From NCBI GenBank assembly GCA_902481695.1, contig CABSXY010000148.1, positions 1 through 5,062 on the forward strand: a DNA stretch of 5,062 bases. The letters are read 5' to 3'. The stretch comes from an uncultured Haemophilus sp. Lineage in GTDB: Bacteria > Pseudomonadota > Gammaproteobacteria > Enterobacterales > Pasteurellaceae. Under the pieces are notes generated by a model, which worked only from the letters and a program-made list of their open reading frames with translations, had not been told where the DNA came from and ran no database searches. Positions 1 to 5,062 of this stretch are shown in pieces. The stretch's first letter is position 1. Each line of letters opens with the position of its first letter. The translations under genes and the position numbers were made by a program.

Positions 1-61
1 TGGAAAACCCAATATAACTATGAGTGATTTAATACTAAATTTAACTGTATCTCCGATATGA
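1..61 (+). other. Possible 3' end of an upstream reading frame (weak)
   Basis: Reading from base 2, the plus strand is open for 19 codons and ends at TGA (59-61). The last residues read MSDLILNLTVSPI. The left window edge cuts it, so its true length is unknown. I do not recognise the peptide. The only positive sign is that its stop overlaps the ATG of the next small ORF (ATGA at 58-61), an arrangement common in translationally coupled genes. A 19-codon open stretch in AT-rich DNA is easily due to chance, and the piece could equally be non-coding. Sequence to the left of the window would settle this. Confidence 0.2.
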
Positions 62-222
62 ACTATGATTTATTACTGAACTATAATATTTTTCATTGGA
101 AAGTCAACGATAACTCTAGATTCGCGTGTATTGACGTTTGTGCATTTATCTATAATGATTTTAATAGAAAATGCGATAAATTATATAAACATCTATTTGC
201 ACATCTAGGGGGTTCGCCGTAG
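58..222 (+). CDS. Possible small ORF, 54 codons, unrecognised
   Basis: An ATG at 58 opens 54 codons ending at TAG (220-222). The peptide begins MNYDLLLNYNIFHWKV and ends KLYKHLFAHLGGSP. It is rich in Asn, Tyr, Phe and Lys, with three Cys (positions 24, 28, 39), no signal peptide and no clear membrane span. I do not recognise a family. For: the start codon overlaps a preceding in-frame stop as ATGA. Against: no Shine-Dalgarno sequence precedes the ATG, base composition is very AT-rich, and the region also holds promoter-like elements for pyrD. It may be a small accessory protein, the decayed end of a longer gene, or chance. Confidence 0.25.
   Translation: MNYDLLLNYNIFHWKVNDNSRFACIDVCAFIYNDFNRKCDKLYKHLFAHLGGSP
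131..156 (+). promoter_or_regulatory. Promoter-like elements upstream of pyrD, distal candidate
   Basis: TTGACG (131-136, five of six matches to the sigma70 -35 consensus) is followed by a perfect -10 hexamer TATAAT (151-156). The spacer is only 14 bp, shorter than the usual 16-18 bp, so the two may not work as a pair. If used, transcription would start near 163 and pyrD would have a leader of about 145 nt. A second perfect TATAAT lies at 82-87 with no good -35 partner. In AT-rich DNA such hexamers are common, so this is tentative. Confidence 0.3.
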
Positions 223-225
223 AAT
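197..225 (+). promoter_or_regulatory. Candidate proximal pyrD promoter
   Basis: TTGCAC (197-202) and TAGAAT (220-225, five of six matches to TATAAT) are separated by the preferred 17 bp. This would start transcription near 232 and give pyrD a leader of about 75 nt. The -10 element lies inside a perfect 12-bp palindrome (221-232), and the -35 lies between two copies of ACATCTA (189-195 and 201-207), 12 bp apart. Spacing favours this over the distal candidate, but the -35 is weak. E. coli pyrD is repressed by PurR; no convincing PurR box is visible here. Confidence 0.4.
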
Positions 226-232
226 GCATTCT
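221..232. repeat. Perfect 12-bp palindrome in the pyrD upstream region
   Basis: AGAATGCATTCT is a complete inverted repeat with no spacer. It overlaps the candidate -10 hexamer (220-225) and lies 76 bp before the pyrD start codon. It is too short, and lacks a loop, to act as an RNA hairpin, so a dimeric DNA-binding protein site is the more natural reading. I cannot assign it to a known regulator. Confidence 0.35.
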
Positions 233-307
233 GTTTTATTCTTAATGAGAGTTGAAAGCCAACTACACTTTCCATTTACAGTGAACTATCCTGAGAGATA
301 AACGAGT

Positions 308-1327
308 ATGTATTCTTTGATCCGTAAAGCCATCTTTTCCCTTGATCCTGAAACCGCCCATGATTTAGTGATTAAATCATTGCATTTAGCGGGTAAATCA
401 CCTTGCCAATTTTTATTAAAGCAGCTTTTGGCTTGTCCACAAGGCACACCTAAGCAAGTAATGGGCATTACCTTTAAAAATCCTATTGGGTTAGCGGCGG
501 GAGCAGATAAAAATGCCGAAGCGATTGATGGATTTGGTGCGATGGGACTTGGTTTTATTGAAGTCGGTACGGTTACGCCTTTGGCACAAGAGGGAAATGC
601 GAAACCTCGTCAATTCCGTTTAATGGAAGCGGAAGGGATTATTAACCGTAATGGATTCAATAATTATGGCATTGATTATGTGGTCGAGAATGTCAAAAAG
701 GCAAAATTTGATGGTGTAATTGGGATTAATATTGGCAAAAATAAAGTCACGCCACTTGAAAAGGGGAAAGATGATTACCTATTTTGCCTAAACAAAGCTT
801 ATAACTATGCGGATTATATTACGGTAAATATTTCATCACCGAATACTCCAGATTTACGGCAATTACAGTATGGTGATTACTTTGATGATTTATTGCAAAG
901 TATAAAACAGCGTCAAAAAGTATTAGCTGAGCAATATAACAAATATGTACCGATTGCAGTAAAAATCGCACCTGATTTATCCGAGAGCGAGCTGGTTCAA
1001 ATTGCAGATACCTTACTTCGTCATCAAATGGATGGGGTAATTGCGACTAATACGACGATTTCACGTGACAACGTCGCAGGTTTGAAAAATGCGGAACAAC
1101 AAGGCGGTTTAAGTGGAAAACCGTTACAGCATAAAAGCACAGAAATTATTCGAAGATTACATCAAGAACTGAAAGGACAAATCCCGATTATTGGGAGTGG
1201 TGGTATTGACGGTGTACAAAATGCACAAGAGAAGATTGAAGCAGGGGCAGAATTATTACAAGTTTATTCGGGCTTGATTTACCACGGCCCAAACTTAGTT
1301 AAAGAATTAGTGAAAGCGATTAAATAA
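308..1327 (+). CDS. pyrD: Dihydroorotate dehydrogenase (quinone), class 2
   Basis: This is the fourth enzyme of UMP synthesis. It oxidises dihydroorotate to orotate using FMN and passes electrons to membrane quinone. The 339-residue protein matches the class 2 family in length (E. coli 336) and aligns end to end with E. coli PyrD. The N-terminal helices (about 1-40) are the usual membrane-associating, quinone-entry segment, followed by an FMN-binding TIM barrel. Visible motifs are FKNPIGLAAGADK (56-68), INRNGFNN (112-119), GINIGKNK (139-146), NISSPNTP (174-181), with the class 2 catalytic base Ser177, VKIAPDLS (218-225), ATNTT (246-250) and the phosphate-binding IIGSGGI (294-300). The ATG at 308 is supported because MYSLIRKAIFSLDPE aligns with the E. 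coli N-terminus; a GAGAGA (293-298) sits 9 nt upstream. It appears co-transcribed with rnm, whose ATG follows its stop codon directly. Confidence 0.98.
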   Translation: MYSLIRKAIFSLDPETAHDLVIKSLHLAGKSPCQFLLKQLLACPQGTPKQVMGITFKNPIGLAAGADKNAEAIDGFGAMGLGFIEVGTVTPLAQEGNAKPRQFRLMEAEGIINRNGFNNYGIDYVVENVKKAKFDGVIGINIGKNKVTPLEKGKDDYLFCLNKAYNYADYITVNISSPNTPDLRQLQYGDYFDDLLQSIKQRQKVLAEQYNKYVPIAVKIAPDLSESELVQIADTLLRHQMDGVIATNTTISRDNVAGLKNAEQQGGLSGKPLQHKSTEIIRRLHQELKGQIPIIGSGGIDGVQNAQEKIEAGAELLQVYSGLIYHGPNLVKELVKAIK

Positions 1328-2155
1328 ATGACAAAAAAATATGATTTACATTGCCATAGTACAGCTTCAGATGGTGTTTTAACGCCTACGGAGCTTGTAC
1401 AACGCGCTCATGAACAAGGTGTCAATGTGCTCGCTTTATGTGATCACGACACCGTGATGGGTATCGATGAAGCTAAAATTGAAGCAGATAAATTAGGTAT
1501 TGAGCTGATTAATGGCGTGGAAATTTCAACGAATTGGGAAGGTCGTGGTATCCATATTGTTGGATTAAATTTTGATAAAACACATCCTAAAATGACCGCA
1601 CTTTTAGCCGAACAAAAATCACTGAGAGAAAAAAGAGCGGTCGAAATTGGTCATAAATTAGAAAAAGCAGGCGTCCCCAATGCCTATGACGGTGCGAAAG
1701 CATTGGCCAATGGGGAAGTGACTCGTGCGCATTATGCGCGTTATTTGGTACAAATCGGAAAGGTTTCAAATGATGGGCAAGCCTTTAAGCGTTATCTAGG
1801 TGGTGGAAAATCGTGTTTTGTCAAAGCTGAATGGGTGGATATTCCAACAGCGATTGATACGATTCATGTAGCAGGTGGTGTCGCAGTCATTGCCCATCCT
1901 ATGCGCTATAACATGACAGGAAAATGGATTCGTCGATTAATTGTTGAGTTCAAACAATGGGGTGGTGATGGCATGGAAGTTGCAGATAGTGGACAGACCA
2001 AAGATCAGCGGCAATATCTTGCGCGTTTAGCTAATGAATATGATTTGGCTGCCTCTTTAGGCTCGGATTTTCATTTTCCTTGCGGATGGATTGAATTAGG
2101 AAAGAATTTGTTTTTACCTGAAGAGGTAAAACCGATTTGGACATTATTTGAATAA
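1328..2155 (+). CDS. rnm: PHP-domain RNase AM / 3',5'-nucleotide bisphosphate phosphatase
   Basis: This 275-residue protein is the counterpart of E. coli Rnm (YciV, formerly TrpH), a cytoplasmic 5'-3' exonuclease that trims 5' ends of ribosomal RNA precursors and also hydrolyses 3',5'-bisphosphate nucleotides such as pAp. PHP metal ligands are all visible: DLHCHSTASDG (His8, His10, Asp15), CDHD (Asp39-His40-Asp41), NGVEIS (Glu65), GIHIVG (His76), RAHYAR (His135), IAHP (His190) and GSDFH (Asp247, His249). Thus an intact tri-metal site is expected. Residues about 95-165 form the family's inserted helical part. The ATG at 1328 abuts the pyrD TAA (1325-1327) with no clear Shine-Dalgarno sequence, so translation is probably coupled to pyrD. 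The old name TrpH reflects its position beside trp genes in enterics; nothing here links it to tryptophan. It carries a perfect uptake-signal core at 1595-1603. Confidence 0.93.
   Translation: MTKKYDLHCHSTASDGVLTPTELVQRAHEQGVNVLALCDHDTVMGIDEAKIEADKLGIELINGVEISTNWEGRGIHIVGLNFDKTHPKMTALLAEQKSLREKRAVEIGHKLEKAGVPNAYDGAKALANGEVTRAHYARYLVQIGKVSNDGQAFKRYLGGGKSCFVKAEWVDIPTAIDTIHVAGGVAVIAHPMRYNMTGKWIRRLIVEFKQWGGDGMEVADSGQTKDQRQYLARLANEYDLAASLGSDFHFPCGWIELGKNLFLPEEVKPIWTLFE
1595..1603 (-). repeat. DNA uptake signal sequence, Haemophilus type
   Basis: The minus strand reads AAAGTGCGGTCATTTT here, containing the exact 9-bp core AAGTGCGGT followed by an AT tract as in the extended Haemophilus influenzae-type consensus. 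These sites direct uptake of related DNA by competent Pasteurellaceae. It lies inside rnm, encoding part of MTALL (residues 89-93). Confidence 0.9.
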
Positions 2156-2157
2156 TA

Positions 2158-2186
2158 AAGGGCGGTTAAATCCGCCCTTATTTTTT
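2158..2186 (+). terminator. Intrinsic terminator of the pyrD-rnm unit
   Basis: AAGGGCGG (2158-2165) pairs perfectly with CCGCCCTT (2172-2179) around a six-base loop, giving an 8-bp GC-rich stem. It is followed by A and six T residues (2181-2186). It starts 3 bp after the rnm stop codon. The T run overlaps the stop codon of the convergent LysR gene (2185-2187). On the minus strand the same stem is followed by TATTATTC, a poor U tract, so termination is expected to be stronger for the plus-strand transcript. Confidence 0.9.
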
Positions 2187-3084
2187 ATATTTGACTGTTC
2201 TCACACAAACCGAGACTCGCTAGAAATTCAATAAATGCGCGAACTTTAGCCGGTAAATGACGACGATTTGGGTAAACCACATAAATATCTAAAGGTTTTT
2301 GTTTATATTCAGACAAAATTTCAACTAATTCACCTGAAGCAAGCGCATCTTTGACAAAGAAGCTCGGTGAATTACTGATGCCCAATCCCGCTTTTGTCAT
2401 TTCTAACAATGCCATACCGTTATTAGAAACTACTTTAGATTGAATCTTATACCGTTGAATTTGATTGGCTTTTGTTGATTGCCAATGCACTTGATTTAAC
2501 GATGATTTATAAAGTAAACCTTGGTGATATTCTAAATCGTCAGGTGTAAGTGGTGTACCTCGTGCTTCTAAATAACTTGGAGAGGCAACAAAATGCATAG
2601 GGGAGCTACTAATTTTACGTGCAACAAGTGAGCTATCTTGCATATAGCCAATCCGTAGTGCTAAGTCATAGCCCTCAGCAACGAGATCGACACGTTTGTC
2701 TTCAAATTCAATTTCTACGTGTAAATTGGGATGAAGCTCAATAAATTTAGGCAGGTTAGGCGAAATATAAAGTAAGCCCAAATCACGTGGCACAGAGATT
2801 AATAAATTGCCTTGTAAGCTCGTCGCCATATTACTAATGCTAGAATCAGCCTCGCTTAAATCTAATAAAATAGCTTGGCAACGTTGGTAATAAAGCATAC
2901 CAGCTTCAGTTGGCACAATTTTTCGTGTTGTACGTTGTAATAATCGTGTTTTTAAATGTTCTTCTAATTGTGAAACTAATTTACTCGCCATGGCCACAGA
3001 AATATTCTGTTGGTTTGCGGCTTGTGTAAAACTTTGCGTTTCGATTACTTTACAGAAAACCGAAATTGCATTGAGTTTATCCAT
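2185..3084 (-). CDS. LysR-family transcriptional regulator, target unknown
   Basis: A complete LysR-type regulator of 299 residues, the usual length for the family. The N-terminal winged helix-turn-helix covers about residues 1-60 (FCKVIETQSFTQAA, then ISVAMASKLVSQLEEHLKTR, then LLQRTTRKIVPTEAG), followed by the linker helix (about 62-90). The effector-binding domain runs from about 91 to 295, with recognisable GNLLISVPR (92-100), GYDLALRIG (138-146) and LLYKSSLNQ (190-198). It resembles the CrgA/DmlR-like branch and, from memory, the uncharacterised H. influenzae regulator HI1364 next to topA. The ATG at 3082-3084 has a good AAGGA on the minus strand (3092-3096) with 7-nt spacing. It converges on rnm (29 bp apart) and diverges from topA. 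LysR proteins often control a divergent neighbour and themselves, but topA as a target is only a positional guess. The effector is unknown. Confidence 0.93.
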   Translation of the reverse strand: MDKLNAISVFCKVIETQSFTQAANQQNISVAMASKLVSQLEEHLKTRLLQRTTRKIVPTEAGMLYYQRCQAILLDLSEADSSISNMATSLQGNLLISVPRDLGLLYISPNLPKFIELHPNLHVEIEFEDKRVDLVAEGYDLALRIGYMQDSSLVARKISSSPMHFVASPSYLEARGTPLTPDDLEYHQGLLYKSSLNQVHWQSTKANQIQRYKIQSKVVSNNGMALLEMTKAGLGISNSPSFFVKDALASGELVEILSEYKQKPLDIYVVYPNRRHLPAKVRAFIEFLASLGLCENSQI

Positions 3085-3181
3085 TTATAAATCCTTTTTG
3101 AAAAAAAGCTTGATTTTATCGGCGTAAGTTTGCAGTATATCGCCAATTTTACAGAATTCTAGTTATATTTTAGGTAAGCAA
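3085..3181. promoter_or_regulatory. Divergent promoter region between the LysR gene and topA
   Basis: These 97 bp must hold the start signals of the LysR gene (leftward) and at least one for topA (rightward). An imperfect inverted repeat, ATcGGCG (3118-3124) and CGCCaAT (3141-3147), with 7-bp arms, one mismatch and a 16-bp gap, could be a regulator site. For topA, TTGATT (3110-3115) and the TATATT at 3164-3169 are hexamer-like but not properly spaced, so I cannot name a single promoter. The topA Shine-Dalgarno AGG is at 3172-3174, 7 nt before its ATG. Confidence 0.4.
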
Positions 3182-5062
3182 ATGAGCAAATCTTTAGTGA
3201 TTGTGGAGTCGCCAGCTAAAGCGAAAACCATCAATAAATATTTAGGTAGCCATTATGTGGTGAAATCCAGCGTAGGGCATATTTGTGATTTGCCTACTGC
3301 AGGGAGTAGCACAGGCGAGAAGGCTAAACCCGTTTCCACTAAAGGATTAAGTGCGGAAGAAAAAAACAAAATTAAAGCAGAAAAAGACCGTGCGGCCTTA
3401 GTGAAACGTATGGGGATTGACCCCTATGACGATTGGAAAGCCAATTACCAAATTCTACCTGGCAAAGAAAAAGTGGTAGCCGAATTAAAATCCCTTGCTA
3501 AAAAATCTGACCATGTTTATCTCGCAACCGACTTGGATAGAGAAGGAGAGGCTATCGCATGGCATTTACGCGAAGTCATTGGTGGCGATGATAGTCGTTT
3601 TAGCCGCGTTGTATTTAATGAGATTACGAAGAAAGCAATCGAAAAAGCATTCCAACATCCAGCTCACATTAATATGGATCAGGTTAATGCTCAACAAACC
3701 CGTCGTTTCTTAGACCGCGTGGTAGGCTTTATGGTGTCGCCATTATTATGGAAAAAAGTGGCACGTGGTTTATCTGCCGGACGCGTGCAATCTGTTGCCG
3801 TGAAATTGGTAGTAGAGCGTGAACGTGAAATCAAAGCATTCCAACCAGAAGAGTTTTGGGAAATTGAAGCGCTAACCCAAACGAGCAAGAAAGAAGACTT
3901 GCGTTTGGATGTGGTGCAATATAAAGGCAAGAAATTTGAGCCGAAAAATGAAAAAGAATCGCAAAGTGCGGTCGATTTCTTAAATAAATCACATTACGTT
4001 GTCACAGATTTAGAAACAAAACCAACAGGTTCTAAACCAAGAGCACCATTTATTACTTCAACCTTACAACAAACTGCAAGTACGCGTTTAGGTTTTGGAG
4101 TGAAGAAAACTATGATGTTGGCACAACGTTTATATGAAGCTGGTTACATCACTTATATGCGTACTGACTCTACCAATTTGAGCCAAGATGCATTAAATAT
4201 GGCACGCTCTTATATCGAAAGCCATTTCGGCAAAGATTATTTACCTGCTAAACCGAATTTCTATTCCAGTAAAGAAAACGCACAAGAAGCGCACGAAGCC
4301 ATTCGTCCTTCTGATGTCAAACTGCTTGCGGAACATTTAAGTGGCATGGATAAAGATGCTGTGCGTTTGTATGATTTAATCTGGCGTCAATTTGTAGCCT
4401 GCCAAATGCCGGCTGCACAATATGACAGCACAACCATCACTGTAATGGCTGGCGATTATGAATTGAAAGCCAAAGGCCGTATTTTACGCTTTGATGGTTG
4501 GACAAAAGTCTTGCCACAATTAGGTAAAAACCCAGAAGACCAAATTTTACCGGCTGTGAGTTTGAACGAAACATTAGCACTAAAAACGGTTTCGCCAAGC
4601 CAACACTTTACCAAACCGCCCGCTCGTTTTACTGAAGCTGCATTGGTTAAAGAATTGGAGAAACGTGGTATTGGTCGTCCTTCTACTTATGCGGCAATTA
4701 TTTCGACTATTCAAGAACGTGGTTATGTACGCATTGAAAATCGCCGTTTCTATGCCGAGAAAATGGGTGAAATCGTTACTGATCGCTTAAATCAATCTTT
4801 TACTGATTTGATGAGCTACGATTTCACTGCCAACATGGAAAACGTGCTAGACCAAATTGCATCCGGTGAGAAAAATTGGAAAGCTGAGTTAAATCAATTC
4901 TTCAAAGATTTTTCTACCCAACTTTCTAAGGCTGAATTAGATGAGTTAGAAGGTGGAATGAAGCCAAATAGCCTTGTACTCACCGATATTGATTGCCCAA
5001 CTTGTGGCCGTAAAATGGCGATTCGCACAGCAAGTACAGGTGTCTTCCTTGGTTGTTCTGGT
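3182..5062 (+). CDS. topA: DNA topoisomerase I (type IA), 3' end beyond the window
   Basis: TopA relaxes negative supercoils by cutting one strand through a 5'-phosphotyrosine and passing the other. The frame is open from the ATG at 3182 to the window edge, 627 codons of about 865 expected, so it is partial at the right border and not a broken gene. The TOPRIM domain shows LVIVESPAKAKTINKYLG with Glu9, and ATDLDREGEA with metal-binding Asp117, Asp119 and Glu121. RGLSAGRVQSVA (about 198-209) and APFITSTLQQ follow. The active site GYITYMRTDSTNLS holds catalytic Tyr325 and Arg327 (Tyr319 and Arg321 in E. coli). FTKPPARF and KRGIGRPSTYA lie in the later domains. The first zinc ribbon begins at Cys605 and Cys608 (CPTC), with Cys625 just before the edge. 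A lysine-rich loop (about residues 43-75) is six residues longer than in E. coli, explaining the numbering offset. AGG at 3172-3174 supports the start. Confidence 0.98.
   Translation, partial: MSKSLVIVESPAKAKTINKYLGSHYVVKSSVGHICDLPTAGSSTGEKAKPVSTKGLSAEEKNKIKAEKDRAALVKRMGIDPYDDWKANYQILPGKEKVVAELKSLAKKSDHVYLATDLDREGEAIAWHLREVIGGDDSRFSRVVFNEITKKAIEKAFQHPAHINMDQVNAQQTRRFLDRVVGFMVSPLLWKKVARGLSAGRVQSVAVKLVVEREREIKAFQPEEFWEIEALTQTSKKEDLRLDVVQYKGKKFEPKNEKESQSAVDFLNKSHYVVTDLETKPTGSKPRAPFITSTLQQTASTRLGFGVKKTMMLAQRLYEAGYITYMRTDSTNLSQDALNMARSYIESHFGKDYLPAKPNFYSSKENAQEAHEAIRPSDVKLLAEHLSGMDKDAVRLYDLIWRQFVACQMPAAQYDSTTITVMAGDYELKAKGRILRFDGWTKVLPQLGKNPEDQILPAVSLNETLALKTVSPSQHFTKPPARFTEAALVKELEKRGIGRPSTYAAIISTIQERGYVRIENRRFYAEKMGEIVTDRLNQSFTDLMSYDFTANMENVLDQIASGEKNWKAELNQFFKDFSTQLSKAELDELEGGMKPNSLVLTDIDCPTCGRKMAIRTASTGVFLGCSG
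3964..3972 (+). repeat. DNA uptake signal sequence, Haemophilus type
   Basis: An exact AAGTGCGGT core, followed by CGATTTCTTAAATAAAT, which fits the AT-rich downstream half of the extended Haemophilus influenzae-type signal. It lies inside topA, in the codons for QSAVDF. With the minus-strand copy in rnm it makes two perfect sites in 5 kb, more than expected by chance and typical of the Haemophilus lineage. Confidence 0.92.

Noticed and set aside
128..143. Possible PurR box around TTGACGTTTGTGC
   Set aside because: Only the CG-TTTG part of the right half fits; the left half does not match the PurR consensus.
211..219. GGTTCG resembling a tRNA T-loop remnant or attachment site
   Set aside because: No flanking acceptor stem, anticodon arm or matching direct repeat is visible.
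150..275. Minus-strand 41-codon ORF upstream of pyrD
   Set aside because: It has no Shine-Dalgarno sequence, overlaps promoter-like elements and the other weak ORF, and its peptide is unrecognised; chance is likely.
286..468. Minus-strand 60-codon open frame over the pyrD start
   Set aside because: It is antisense to the well-supported N-terminal coding part of pyrD and its peptide shows no recognisable family.
1587..1769. Minus-strand 60-codon open frame inside rnm
   Set aside because: It is a shadow of the rnm coding frame and includes the uptake signal; no family resemblance.
3495..3713. Plus-strand 72-codon open frame inside topA
   Set aside because: It lies out of frame within the TOPRIM region of topA, which is highly conserved in the true frame.
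3691..3930. Minus-strand 79-codon open frame inside topA
   Set aside because: It is antisense to conserved topA sequence and has no ribosome site or recognisable motif.
3182..5062. topA lacking a stop codon, considered as truncated
   Set aside because: The frame is intact to the last base and ends inside the first zinc ribbon, so the window edge explains the missing C-terminus.

Overview
The window looks like chromosomal core DNA from a member of the Pasteurellaceae, most likely Haemophilus or a close relative. The evidence is the AT-rich codon use, four proteins that read as close counterparts of Haemophilus and E. coli enzymes, and two perfect copies of the 9-bp Haemophilus-type DNA uptake signal core AAGTGCGGT (1595-1603 on the minus strand, 3964-3972 on the plus strand). 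No actinobacillus-type core (ACAAGCGGT) was found.

Layout: (1) 1-307 is an AT-rich stretch without a firm gene. It holds a possible end of an upstream reading frame, a possible 54-codon ORF that overlaps that end as ATGA, and a promoter-like region for pyrD with a perfect 12-bp palindrome. (2) 308-2155 (+) is a tight two-gene unit, pyrD (quinone-linked dihydroorotate dehydrogenase) directly followed by rnm (PHP-domain RNase AM / 3',5'-nucleotide bisphosphate phosphatase). The second ATG abuts the first TAA with no spacer. A strong intrinsic terminator at 2158-2186 closes the unit. (3) 2185-3084 (-) is a complete LysR-family regulator that converges on rnm. (4) 3182-5062 (+) is topA, DNA topoisomerase I, divergent from the regulator across a 97-bp spacer and cut by the right window edge after 627 codons, inside the first zinc-ribbon.

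Functionally these are housekeeping genes: UMP synthesis, RNA 5'-end maturation and nucleotide recycling, an unassigned regulator, and relaxation of negative supercoils. I see no CRISPR array, insertion sequence, tRNA, rRNA or defence system. The least explained part is the first 300 bases. The most interesting sequence-level signals are the possible coupled mini-ORF there, the palindrome on the putative pyrD -10 element, and the terminator arms that resemble uptake signals. I do not see a convincing undescribed system.
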